Below, one piece after another: positions 1 to 12,900 of a stretch of 64,000 nucleotides of DNA (positions within the stretch are counted from its first letter, which is position 1; each line of letters begins with the position of its first letter). Location: contig JAKNDB010000107.1 in the NCBI GenBank assembly GCA_024305405.1, positions 682,001 through 746,000 on the forward strand, written 5' to 3'. A model generated the notes under the pieces. That model was given only the letters and a program-made list of their open reading frames with translations. It had not been told where the DNA came from and did not search any database. Source of the stretch: Dirofilaria immitis. Its lineage: Eukaryota > Nematoda > Chromadorea > Rhabditida > Onchocercidae. Made by a program: the position numbers and the translations under genes.

Positions 1-304
1 AAGATAAAAAAACCAATTATTCGTTTTCTCGCGTCAAGAGAACTGTATGACTTTTTTCTCTTGGATATATTTATGATGTTATGTGGCGAAGTAGCAAGAT
101 GTGTTAAATTTTTACCAAATAATTACATTAACAGCATCTTTATTTTTGAAAGATCAACATCTTGTCTTTTTTTTTCCATAAATTAATATTCAGATTTTTT
201 ATAACATATATATTAAAAAAATGACATATGCAAAGATTTGAATCGTTTTAAATGAATGTAAAAATGGCAGTATGTGATTAGTGATGACATTTCTATTTTT
301 ACAG

Positions 305-377
305 GAAATCAGACGGCAAAGTCTCAGGCTTATATGACAAAATGAAGTTCAAAATTGGTCGGTCTAGCAGCAGTTGA
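305..377 (+). CDS. 3'-terminal exon of an unidentified gene (partial)
   Basis: A good pyrimidine tract and acceptor (ttttacag) ends at 304. It is followed by a short open frame (one base, then codons) ending at TGA 375-377. The encoded tail is basic and serine-rich (SDGKVSGLYDKMKFKIGR, then four serines). The rest of the gene would lie left of the window. The family cannot be recognised from about 23 residues. Support is the acceptor and the protein-like composition only, so this could be chance. Confidence 0.35.
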
Positions 378-1723
378 ACTTTAACGTTAGTTTTTCAAAA
401 ACAATTTTTAACTTATTCTGTTCATTGTGATTTCCATATACTCATATTCGAATAATCAAAACATAAAACTTATCGATCCTATTTAGGAAGAAAGTTTAAT
501 CGCAAGCTACCATTCTCAGGAATCTCTTTAGCATCTATTTGATTTATTCCATAATTGATAAAGTGAAATGGGTGTATGCACTCCAGTAATACTAATTTCA
601 GTCAATAATAAGCCAATCGTGAGGTTGAATGAATGATTAATAACTGCCTGAAGAAACTGTGCAACATAAAATACGATCGAAAAGCTTCGCATGGTTGAAG
701 TTCTCACCGAAAAAGTAATCGTTTATTATTTAATATTTATTCTTTTTTGAGTTTTCTTTCTACTCAAATCAATCGATGACGTGAAATAAAAAAATAAGTA
801 AAAGATTTTGAAACACAAACATTTTTTTTGTTTTCTCTTAATCTCTGGTATCACAGATACTGGAATCATTCAAAGATTTCTACCTCCGAGTACCTAAATA
901 ATTTTGTGAAATATATCTTTCTTACTAGTATTTGTTGCAAGCGCAACTTTAACGCCTTTTTTTTTAAACGGTAAAACATTTCCATAATTTATGTAATTTC
1001 TTGTTAAGAAAAGAATACTAATATTAGTATCATTTGAGAAAATATTAAGTAGTAAATGCTTTATGCAAAATTTAATAAAAGAAAAAGATTAAGAAAGATT
1101 TAAATTAGAATAAAACTGAAAAATAAGATGTTTCTTAGATTTTTAGGAAGTAAAAGGAAAGGAATTAGAAAATTCATTGAAGAGGCGAACGTTAAATGCT
1201 TACTTAAAAGGGAAAAAAAATAAAATAGAGTTGTTAGACATGTTATATGATATATTACATCCCACTGTAACTATTATGTACTTTTACTCCAAATTGGTTT
1301 TGCTTTTATAAAAATTATGGTGATTGGAATCTAATGCCGAATACTTTTTGGTGATTAACTGAATACGGTTACTCTTTTTCAAGTTCTGAAAAGTTTAAAG
1401 AACTGATTTATTTATTGTAAAGTTTTCGAAGTTTAGCACAATTTTAATGTCATCTTGATTTTATTCTTAATCTATAGTGACCTAACGTAAATAGCAGCAT
1501 ATAGTGCTACTTTTGTAATATTCAGTTGTTTCACTATAAAGATGGAACTTAATCTAAGCGGCCATTTTATTATTCTATCTTCCGAATTTTGACAAATATT
1601 TGTGCATTTGATAAATATGCGCGAATGAATGAATAATATGCTGGCTTGGCTTTTGCATAAAATTAAGGTGCACTCGGGAAAAAAATGAAGACCAAAGTGC
1701 AAGAAGATTGGAATCTAAAGAAG

Positions 1724-1910
1724 CTTTTATACATGGGCCGCTGAGCAGAGGGGTCAGAGGAAGATGGCGATGAAGTAGGAGTCTGTCTGATAGGAAGAGA
1801 GGTATTCTGCGATGGTTTGCAGCAACGTCCTATGGCTTGTGTCGAAAAGAAATCGGTTGGCTCTTGGTTTAGTAGCGGCAACGGCAGCGGCAACGGCGGC
1901 CTCCTGTTTG
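1724..1910 (-). promoter_or_regulatory. GC-rich patch with TATA box on the minus strand
   Basis: This is an island of higher GC in very AT-rich surroundings. On the minus strand it contains imperfect GGCAAC/GGCAGC-type hexamer repeats (plus strand 1872-1902) and ends in a TATAAAAG box at 1731-1724. A TATA box next to a GC-rich block looks like a core promoter firing leftward. No gene to its left was recognised (1-1700 has only short minus-strand open frames). It could also be the remnant of a coding exon. Confidence 0.25.
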
Positions 1911-4900
1911 CTCCTTTAAACTGATTTACGGCTTTTGTCTTGTTTCTTCTAACTTAGAATATATTCTCGTTTTCTCAATCTTAGCCATCCAAACAGCCAG
2001 CCCTCCAACACAACATCATCCCTTTTAACTTATTCTCATCGATGGCTACTTGATGCAATGCGATATCGTTACATTCCAAAATGTGATGGTGATATATTTG
2101 TTAGTCGTCGTGCAATCATAGAAAGCAATCATATATGTCAAGATGAAGAGCTTAGTTTCGTTTGCTTTGAATTTTGCAAATTCAATAAAATTCAATAAGG
2201 CTATCCATTAATTCTGAACATGCATTATTATGTATCTTTCTTATTATGTATTTCGTAATAGAAATTTGCTCGCTAAATTTTTTTCAAATATATATATATC
2301 CATATATATATATTGTTTTGAGAAAAGAATGCATTGCATTCTAAAATTGAAATGCATAGTACGAATAAATAAAATGCTAACAAAAGATCCATGAATCCTA
2401 TTTTTATCATATCAGCAGCAAATTCAGATATATTAAAAATACCAATTTTTCATATTTACTCAACTGTCCTTTTTTTTTTTTAATTTTACCATTTCTCATG
2501 ATAAGATTATATGAACTTTTTCTGAAGTAGAAAAAGCAGGATATTAAATTATTTTTTCGAAAATTTCCAAATTTTTGGTTGATTACTTTAAATTTCAATA
2601 GCTTTCATAAATAGCTGAATTAAAAATCGTAGTGTGATATAATTATTCTGTTATTGACAGCTGTTTTGTTCAGGAATCTCACACTTGTCCATATTTTATG
2701 AGAAACTTTATGATGTTAAATTAAGCATTTTTCTATTTTATACTCAATTATTCGTATTGATATAATTTGGGATATTATTTTTGGTTATTTCTAATTTTTA
2801 ACCTTTTATTTAGCCGTAAATGGATAGAATCATCTACGGTTATTATTGATTGTTCTTTTTTGTTCTCCCATTAGGCAAAAAATTTTAGCTAAAAGAAATG
2901 TATATATATATATATTTAATAATTAGTGAGTATTAAATCAGTAATCGAACAAGTGTTTGAGGAAATAAAAAAACGAATCAAAAAAATAACTCATTTAGAA
3001 TTAGACAATAAATTCACTGAGAATGTCATGCATGGAAGGACGCAAACAATTTTTCTGTCGAACATCTAATTATATTATTAATTCTGATTTATAAGACAGT
3101 AATTGTTTTTAGCGAACTTTATAAAATTTTTATCATACTGCTTTTCATTTGCTTTTTGAGAATGTTTTGTTAAATAATTTGAATTATTTGTCTTTCAGTT
3201 ATACACTTATTTTTTTGTTTTCATTATTCTTAGTTTTTTAAATCTCGTATAATTTTTCGTTCTTTTGCAAATAATTTTGAAATACACTTTTTAAATATTC
3301 AAATTCGGAAACTTTTCCTCAATTAATTAGTTAATTCGCCATTTTTAGCTATAACCCGAAATGTTTTGATGAATTGTGGCAAATGTGAAATGTTTATAAC
3401 TTCTAATGTGGGTCGTTTAAAAGTCTGGAATAAAGGTAATCTATTTGCAGCAGTTTGTAATTCAATAAACATATTGAATAAACATGATGCTAGTGGAATT
3501 TACAATAATATTTATAATATAATAAGCTAATCACGGAAGTTGGTAGTCAGAAAAATAGATTCCCAAAATAAATCTATATATCCATGTTTGGACTATCTAC
3601 CGCTTGTTATTATTAGAAAAATATAAGAAGATTCGTGCGAATAAGTGGGTATTAAATTAGTTATATCATTGAAATATTATTTGAAAAGTCCTAAAATTAG
3701 AATGTATGATCTAATAATTTTAGCAGTTACCATTTTATTGCCTTTATTGATGATTGAATTGTTTTAATGGTAGTGTTTTAATAACAAAATATTTATTTCA
3801 ATCATCATCAGCAAAGATATTGAAATGGTAATTGCTAAAATGTCTGGATCATACTCTTTAGTTTTGGAATTTTAATAATAAAATTAGAAAGCCATGAAAA
3901 GCTTGTTGAAACTGGGGAATTTATTGTTATTAAAATCACTTTCGTGCTTACGCTTTCAAATTTTTCACTCTCGACAAATTTTAAGACTTTTTCTTTAAAA
4001 CTTTTATATTTTTTAGAGCACTGAGAACAATAAGAAAAAGTGTCGTACAAGTAAAATTTTGTTATGCTATGAATGTTTAGTTTTATAGAAAGCTAAAATA
4101 AGGAAGTGCGATGCTTTATGTTTCTTCATAAGTCAGTCGCTATTTTTTTGAAAATTATCTCCCAAATGTACGCTCCGTTTTTTTAATTATTTTTTTGATT
4201 TTGCATAAATATCAAGCAATTATTATTCTGAAGGTTTCCTTATGTCAGTAAGGATTTTTATGCAAATTGAGGGATGCAGAAAGGAAGGAAGAGGCAGGCA
4301 AAAGCGTAGGAAATTGAAACATTTTTATGCTAATATGTAAAGTTTAGACAGCTGATGATTGTTCGGAATTTTCGAGTTTTTAAAAATCATTTTACAGAAA
4401 TCTTTCAGAACACTTTCTTACTTTTTCTTCGTTTCATTCTCAAGTTTCATTTTTCATTCTTTTTTCTCCTGGAAATATTTCTTAAATAGTATTTTCATTC
4501 CAAATATTTTCACTTTCCTCTATCAGTTCTGAATTGCAGTAAAGCTTTTGTTAACGGAAGATATAAAAATCATATTCTGATTAAAAATCTTTTAGTCGCA
4601 ATTCTGTTATCAATTTTACGACGATTTAGTAGTCTTTATCAGGAAGAGAAACACTGATGGGCTTCTTCCACCATTCCATAAATGAATATTGTAGTGTTGT
4701 CGCAGAATATTATTTGAAGAATTTAGTTCTTTATTTGAGTTAGTTTAATCAATAAATATGCTTTTTTCAGTCGTATTTTTTTATAATTAATTAAATAGCA
4801 TTTAGTATTTTAAATTAAATGAATTAGTTGTTTAATTAGTTGATTGATCGATAAGAGAGTCGATCAGTTGGATAGTAAATCAATCAGTAATAAAGTAATT

Positions 4901-5007
4901 AGTTTTTTCGAGAATGATTTCGGGATAGCGAATTATGCAGTATTCCTGTGATGTTTTTTGCCATATTGTGTAAAAATATTTATGTGTTCACATTAACACC
5001 GTTCAGG

Positions 5008-5050
5008 AAAAGAAAGAGAAAGAGAGAGTAAGATAGAAAGAGAAAGAGAA
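5008..5050. repeat. Purine (GA/GAAA) simple repeat
   Basis: An imperfect run of GA and GAAA units, apparently a simple repeat with no coding frame. Confidence 0.7.
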
Positions 5051-5156
5051 GTAGTTCTCCTTGGAAAACATACCTTTTTCTCCTTTATTTAATTGCTTTT
5101 CTTTAAAGTGTTAATCTATTGCTGTTTGTAAAACGATTCTACCGTATCACCTTTCT

Positions 5157-5200
5157 CATCATCATTATCATCATCATTATCACCATCATCATCATCATAC
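5157..5200. repeat. ATC trinucleotide microsatellite
   Basis: Imperfect (ATC)n with ATT interruptions. On the minus strand it produces an Asp-rich run in a chance open frame. Confidence 0.8.
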
Positions 5201-6938
5201 CTTGACTTCTGTTCTTCTTTTCTGCCACATATGTACAAATAATTCATTGACATACTCATTCTTGTTATTCGTTTTTCTTTTTCCACTACCTGAGAAGAAA
5301 CATCTTTCAAGAAATGAATTTGAAATATTAAAACAATGATGGAAAAGGAGCCAATTCATTTCATTCCTTCACAAAATTCTATGAGATCATGGTGTTAAGA
5401 ATTAATAAACAAAATTAATATTTAAAATAAAATTTAATTGATTTCTCGTTTATTACAGTGTTTCCAGAAACCGTATATATTTAAAACTAATTTTCTAGAA
5501 TTTTTTCTAGAAAATTTTTTTTTGTTAGCTAAACAGAGATAGTTGGTTTCTAGAGAAATAATTTACTTCAAGTAGTTTCTGAACGCTAGATGACGTATTA
5601 GTTAACTTATTTTATGCATACCATTCTTATTCATTTCAAAATAATTTTAGAATGAGATATTTGGAACTGATTCTTCTACTTCATAATTTTTTGTTTACTT
5701 AACTGTCCAGTATATAGTCGCCAATATAGTGTATTGTTCAATAATGAAATCACCACTCCATGGAGCGTATTACTTTTTTGCAGATTAAAAATGTAGTCAA
5801 TATTCATTTTTATTTCCATCTTGGATAGAGCAGAAATATACTATTTAACAAAGACAACGAACTAATCTGCAAAGCATATTATCTAGTAAAATTTGTTTTG
5901 TTATTTCATGAATTCATAAACAATGATTATTTAACCTTTTGATATGATAAACATCATGAATATTACAGAGAGAATATTACAACAACAATTCTAGAGTGTA
6001 GTTTCTTCAAATCTCGTAATAAAATTTCGATTAGAAAATAAGGGTAGCAAAAATTCTTTTAAAAGCTTGAGTGAGACACTCCGTTCATCAAGGAATTTTA
6101 AAATCATTAATCATATTGAATTAAATATGGCAGAATGAAATGGTGGTAGAAATGAAGGGAGTTCAATTTTTAACCTTGGTAATGATGCCAATAGCAGTGA
6201 TAGGAAGTATTGTTGATGCTTTAGGGATTGGTTTGGTTCGCTTGGGTGGTTTCAGTTTTGGATGATATGTGAAGCCAGAGCTGGATTCCCATCATGTGTC
6301 ACCTTCATTCTCTGTCTCTCTTCAAATCAAAATTCTCCAACCCATTCTTATGCTACTCTCAAGAATTATCATATTTTTGCTTTTTTTCTTTTTCTTCGAT
6401 TATCATGTGGTCGTTCTTAGTCTTAAGATTTTTTTTTATACTGCAAATTCCTTAAGTCATATCAGTTCCTTTGGCATCGGTGCTAGCATTAGCAGAGATA
6501 GTTTGATTTAATAAATTAGCATAGTTTTGATATTGATGTCCATTGTGTAGCTCTTATTTAAACTTTTGCTTGCTTAAGATTTTCAATTATCTCGATTTAT
6601 AATAATTTATCAGAGTTATTATAAATCTATCTCAGTGGTTGTTTTTTTTTTTTTAAACTTGTAAGTTTAAAATGCCAAGACATTGTTGTTAATCGCTTTT
6701 GGTACTATAAAGATTTCGATAAAACTAAAGATATTATGACTTAGCTTATTCACTACATTCATTTCGATTTCATAAACTAAGATGATAAAGATGAAGAGGA
6801 ATAGGGATTCTTTCACACTTTTGATTGTGGATTATGGCCTATAAAATTAAATAAAGGAAGAAGCCGGCAGTGGATGGGGACAACAATAATGAGAAATAGT
6901 GATAATGATGATATAAAATAGATTACTTTATTGTGCAG

Positions 6939-6943
6939 ATATA
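6939..6943 (+). promoter_or_regulatory. Putative spliced-leader trans-splice acceptor of the beta-catenin gene
   Basis: The acceptor ttgtgcag ends at 6938, five bases before ATG 6944. No phase-compatible upstream exon was found, so trans-splicing of a leader is the simplest reading. The frame from this ATG needs one extra A in the AAA run at 6955-6957 to stay open up to the donor at 6985. Confidence 0.4.
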
Positions 6944-9900
6944 ATGTCAAGGACAAATCGGCAGCATGTCGAATAGACCACACCGTAAGTGGTGATCCTT
7001 CTGCGGTGTTGGTGCTTCTATTTTAAATTTAAATCAGGTTTTTAAATTCGAATCTGCTGGAAATTCGAGCTCAGTGGGAAATAAACACACCGTTTTGCGA
7101 TATAACGGAAAAGAAATGTATAGTAACAATTGTGCCATTCCGGCGATACATTTTCGAGCAAGATTAAATATGTTTATATTCAAATGTAGCTATTCTAAAT
7201 TGTAATTCTTCAGATTTGGAGGTCGAGTAGTGAACTCGACGCAATGAACAGTTCACCTCACGTTAGTATATTTAATTTGATAAGATATATATTTAAATAT
7301 AAATCTAATGCTATTAATATATGTGGACTGATTTTAATCATCAATATGTTTTACCCAACAAGTAAGTTTAAGCGATTCTTTTTGCAGGATTATGTACCTC
7401 ATTGCTCGCCGGCAGAACAGATGCCAAATACGATGCAGGCAGTCGCTGAGAATCGTCATTTCAGTGTAGGCACGATGATTTCTCCAAAATCAGGTCCCGG
7501 TAGGCCTTCTATCCCTCGACAACAACCTTTGTTCAATACTAGCGGTAGTTCAACACGACTTCCTCCAACTCAGGCCCAACCGATTCTTGCTTCATCACAA
7601 ATGCCTCCACGTTCCGCTCAGGTGCCTCTTACTGCTCCACTTCCTCCTCATCATTATCAACGGCAGCAGCAACAGCAGCAGCAGCAGGAACAGCCTTCTT
7701 CAACTGGAAATACTGATATTCCTTCAAATGGTCCTTCCAACACTACAAATGCAATGTTCCGTGTACAAATGTGGTCTAACAATTTCGATAGTGGTGTTCA
7801 TTCTATGAATCATAGTTCGGTAAGTTTATTTTCGTTAAGTGTTTCCATGGTTTCTCAACTAAATCATGATATCTTTCAAGTCATAAATTTTGGGAGCTTA
7901 ATCCAACCATCTTTTGAATTTTTAGTTTGCTTAATATGTTATTAATAAACAATCAGTATTATTCTGGTAGAACCTGCTCATCTGTATTATTTAATAATTT
8001 AGTTATGAGGCAAAGACAAAACAAAAAAATAGTGATGCTTGAAAGTGCTTCTATTCAACCTAAAATATTAATTATTCATAAAATTTTATGAATATATTCA
8101 TTTTAAAAGGAAAAAAAAGAGTTTAGACTTAAACAGTCTTTTGCAGGCACCGTCACTGCTATCAGTTAGTTCGCTACGGGCTGGATCACAAATCTCAACT
8201 ATGTCCGATGATACTCATTCACGGATAGAATTAACTGATCAGCAGCAAATAAAATTCGAAAATATACCATCAGATTTGGGACGTGGCTCACAGGATGGTG
8301 AAACGCGAAATGCAGTTCCAGAGCTCATACATTTACTCAGTGATGTTGATGAGGTTTTTCTTTTTAAACGAAATAATATTTTGTAGTAATCACACAGTGA
8401 TTGTTCATTTAATTTGTAAAGAAAAGGCTTTCCTTGGATATCTTGTACATTTCGGATATGGACATCGATTTTCTACTAATCTTATTTAAATACCGATGAA
8501 TTCTTAGTGGACTGTAGAAAAGATTAATTGGAATTTCTTCTTCGAAGTGATCTCAAAGGTTTCAATTAAAAAAAATTCTGAAAAATCGTATTTTAGGTAG
8601 TAGTACAACGTGCAGCAACAACGATACAAACGATTGCTAAGATTGATTCCGAAGAACCGCTTTATGCAGAACCTTATTTACGAGCAGTTGAAGTTATAAC
8701 TGCTCTGAAAGATTTGTTGCGAACAAAATCAAATAAACCAGTAAGTAATGATCTGGTTTTTAGATCAAAGTTATCTATTTGGATTCCGAAAGTTAATCAC
8801 ATTTTGAGCGATATTTCAAAAGTAATCTTTTGTAGAAAGAATTTACAGTAAAAGTAGAGAACTTTTCTAGTTTGTCTCTTTAAAAACTATAATTATGTAA
8901 AATAATTGATAAATCAACTTGCATTTTTGCTAAAAATATCAAACAAACATATAAATTAATGTATTCTGGAATTTTTTATTTCCAGGCCATTATCAAACCG
9001 ACTCTTGGTGCTTTATTTCATATTTCTGAACGTCGTGATGGTCTTGAAAGTATTTTAAAAATAAATGATCAAACAAAGGGATCACTGCTAGTCGATATCA
9101 TTCAACATATTAAATATACGTGCGTCTCTTGCATCATCAGTCTTGATATCTTTTCGAATCCTAGAAAAATATACACACTATTGTAACAGATTTTCTTCTA
9201 TTGCTTTGAATATTTTTTGTCCTTTTAGACGTTTGGTAATTAATCTATGCAAGTCTACTGTAGACTCAAAAAATTTCCCTAGTATATTTCAGCGGTGGTT
9301 CAGCTTTACGTTATGCAATCCTAACATTTCATACGATTATTGCTGTGAAATCTGCGGATGGTCATAATATCGAAGTGGCTCGAGCAAATGGAGCTCTGCA
9401 GGCATTGACTCAATTTCTCGATCGTGAAAGTAATGAAAAACTTCTTTCAGTAATCGTTGAATGTGTGCGATTGCTTTGTGATAAAAGTCAGTCGCAGAGG
9501 GTTAGTCATATTTGATGTAGTTGTTGTGAAAATTTTACTTTTATAATTCGTTTTTCCTTTTTATTATGAATTTTATCAACTGGAATTATTTTATCTGGTC
9601 CTTAAAGTTTATCCGAAAAGAATATGATCAAAAACTTTGCTGGTTTTGGAGAAAGTTTGAAGTCATTTTTCTTTAATTAGATAAACATGATCCTTATTGC
9701 GACATCTAGTCAAAGATATAGTCAGAAAATTCGGAAATAATTTTTTCAACTAATCGAACGGAAAGACTTCCGAAATCATATTTCATAGAATATTCAGACC
9801 TCATAGTTTTTCCTGTTTTTTCTTTTCAAAATTTCAGGCATTGTTTCTCCAGTTAAATGGTCCATCCAAATTGCTTCATATATTGCGTATGTTACGCTAT

Positions 9901-12900
9901 GAAGGTTTGTTGTGGAGGACTACTCAGCTTCTGAAAATTTTCTCTAATGCGGTAAATTTTTTATTACTTATAGATGGATTATGATTTTTAGCGTGAAAGA
10001 TTTGTTAAATTTTAAAATTTAATATTATCTTTCTAAAAGATAATATTTGTAGTGAATGTTTAAAATTCTTTTCTCGAAATTTTGCCATTTTTAGGATCCC
10101 TAAGCAATAGTAAAATGTGGTGGCTATGATGTCTTGCATAAACAACTCGAACATGCCAGTCAACGATTAATTATTTCAACTTTGGAATGTATCAGGAATA
10201 TGTCCGATGTACCTACCAAAGATATGGATATTTCACCTCTTCTCGATAAACTTCTACAACTTTTAGGTATTTTTTAGTTTTGATTTTGCTTCTTAAATAA
10301 TGATTGGCATATATTGTGCGAATATTCTGTGCTAGACTTAAAGAACTTGTATTTTCAAAACTTTTGCAGTGATATTTAATTTACTGGTTTGTTGCAGCAA
10401 TTTTTTATTATTTTTCTGCTATATTATTATTAATTGATTTCTTCCAACGATTATCTTTAATTACTTTAGTAGTTGACGATCTTTCTTAAGACTCTTTACA
10501 ATCATGAAAAAAAACCGCACTTCCTTGATTTATATAAGCAATTCATTTATAAGATTCCATTTAGGTGCGATGGATCCAATTGTTATTTTGTATTGCATTG
10601 GAATTTTGTCAAATTTACTGGCCAATAATCAGATGAACAAAGAATTTTTATTCAGCCGAGGTGCAATACCGACTTTGTATCGTGTTTTGATTGGTTCATA
10701 CAGTATATCAGCAAGCACTCCAAATCAACAACAAAGAGTGGAAGATATACAGGTATTTCTCGAAGAATTTCTCAGGCTATGATAATTATTTTTAGGCCGG
10801 ACATGTTTTTGTCAAAGACTTCTATTTCCTTGAATTTTCGCGGTTTTTTGGTACTTTGACCATTGTTTAAAAAATCAAACTAATTGGAAAACTTTTTCAT
10901 TTAATTCATTGAAGAAAGAAAACTAATTTTAAGAATGTATGTTATTGTAAAAAATTTAAAGCTGTAAAGTAATGTAAAAATTCAAGAATGTATAATACTA
11001 TAGTTCACTAAAATATTCTTGCAAAAAGATTGTAAAACAAAATGACCAGTAATTATTTGATGTGTATCGGTTTCAGAATAATTTGAAATTCATTTTTTTC
11101 TTTTAGGAACGTGCCTTAGCCACGTTACGCCATCTTTGTGTCGGACATACTCATCAAGTTGAAGCACAAAAGTTGTTCTTCAGCAGCAATATGCTGCTGA
11201 TTTTTTGCTTCGAAAACTTACCGAAATGAGGCCTTCCATATTAAAGCAGACGCTCCAGGTTTATTCTTGAAATTTATTTTCTTAAAGCCCGTTTTTTAAA
11301 TTTATTGCATCCATATCTATTATTAGTTTGCATAAATAAAACCAAGCACAACTTCATGGATAGTCGCTCTTTGTATCATTTGGACTGAAATATTTTCAAA
11401 AATCATCACTTTCTTAATTCTCGTTTTCTTTTCGTTAATGAAATTCAGTGATTTCCGCTAAAAATTAATTTCAAATTTTAGATACTAAATAAAGCGGCTT
11501 TGCAAGATACTAATCTTCCACTGTTTCGTGAAATTCGTTTGAGACAGACACCTGACTGCGAGACAAGTTTTGTGGAGCGTATCATATTGATCTTAAAGGT
11601 CGCATGCGACCAATTACCATCGGTAAAATATTTAGCTCCAAAATATTTCCATTTCCAATAGATTTCGATTTAGATTTTCTAAAAGTATCGCAATAAAATG
11701 AATCTGTATTTTTGAGGTAATTATAGCAGATGAATAAATAATTTGCTTACTAAATAATATTTTGCATACTCTTGGAACAAAGAAAATAGAAAAGATTCTG
11801 TCCTAATTATTATTCACTGCTTTTGACATGCCATAATTTATTATTTACAGACAAAAATGGTCGAAGAAGTACGCGTTGCGGATCTCATTCAATTATCATT
11901 ATCCACTCTTCAGCTTCTTTGTCGCGATTCTCTTCTTTGAATCAAGTTTGTCTTTGGAATTTTGGCCAAATCGAACTATGCTATTTTTCATATCTATTCA
12001 TTTACGAAGAAATGGAAATTTAAACTTTCAGATATCATTTTGTGTTAGAAGACCTGATTTTCTAATGTTTCGCGATCGAGATGGTGATTGTGGAGCGTTG
12101 TTACCAGTCTTTTGCTTATATCAGAATTATGTGAAGGATGAAAATTTGGATAGAAGTGCACTAGGTCTAATATATGAACTTTCTTCTCATCCAGAAGTTA
12201 GTTGTTAACTGTATTTCCTGTGTTAAGATAGTAGTATATTTGCAACCACTGTATTTCGCTGTACTGATTGTTATTCATTGATGATTTCATTAAAAAAAAA
12301 TCAATTTTTCTATATAAGAGAAAAAACTTTTTTTTCTATTGATACGTTAATCTAACATCTTTCAAAATAAAAATTTTACTAAGATTTCATAAGCAGTATG
12401 GGAATTCATCAAGACAAGTTTCAGTTGGCTGCGTTATATGCTTCAGATGGCGGCTTGATGGCAGCTTTGCATCATTATTCACAAAGTCGAAATCAGCCTT
12501 TTGGTTAGTTTGTATTATTAGAAATGAGTTTAGATATAATTGAGTTCGAAGTGGTTATAATGACCACTAATGTTCAGTATCTAGCCTACGGACTTAAAAA
12601 CTGTATCGATAACTCTAAGAACATGAAGATTGAGAAAATCTGTGGTCAGAATGCATATTTTTTAATTAGTCTTAATATTCAAAATGCATACTTTTTTAAA
12701 TTAGTTTTAATGCTACGCTTAAGAACATAGTTACAAGAATGTTTGGCTATTGCAGTAAAAGGAGCTAGTGATACGCTGAATATTATTGTTATCTGTTCTC
12801 GGTTAAAGAATGACTATTATAAGTAATCAATAATAGTAGAATGCAAAATAAATGATGCATGTATGATAATAGGGAAAAAAATATTTATGATAACATATTT

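Larger units (their letters stand above)
378..6938. other. Intergenic, AT-rich, no convincing gene
   Basis: About 6.5 kb with no open frame that combines length, coding composition and splice sites. It holds short AT repeats, homopolymer runs, a purine repeat near 5008-5050, an ATC repeat at 5157-5200 and a GC-rich patch at 1720-1910 (listed separately). The 6120-6300 stretch is less AT-rich but has no clear frame. It could hold 5' regulatory sequence of the beta-catenin gene that starts near 6.94 kb. Confidence 0.5.
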
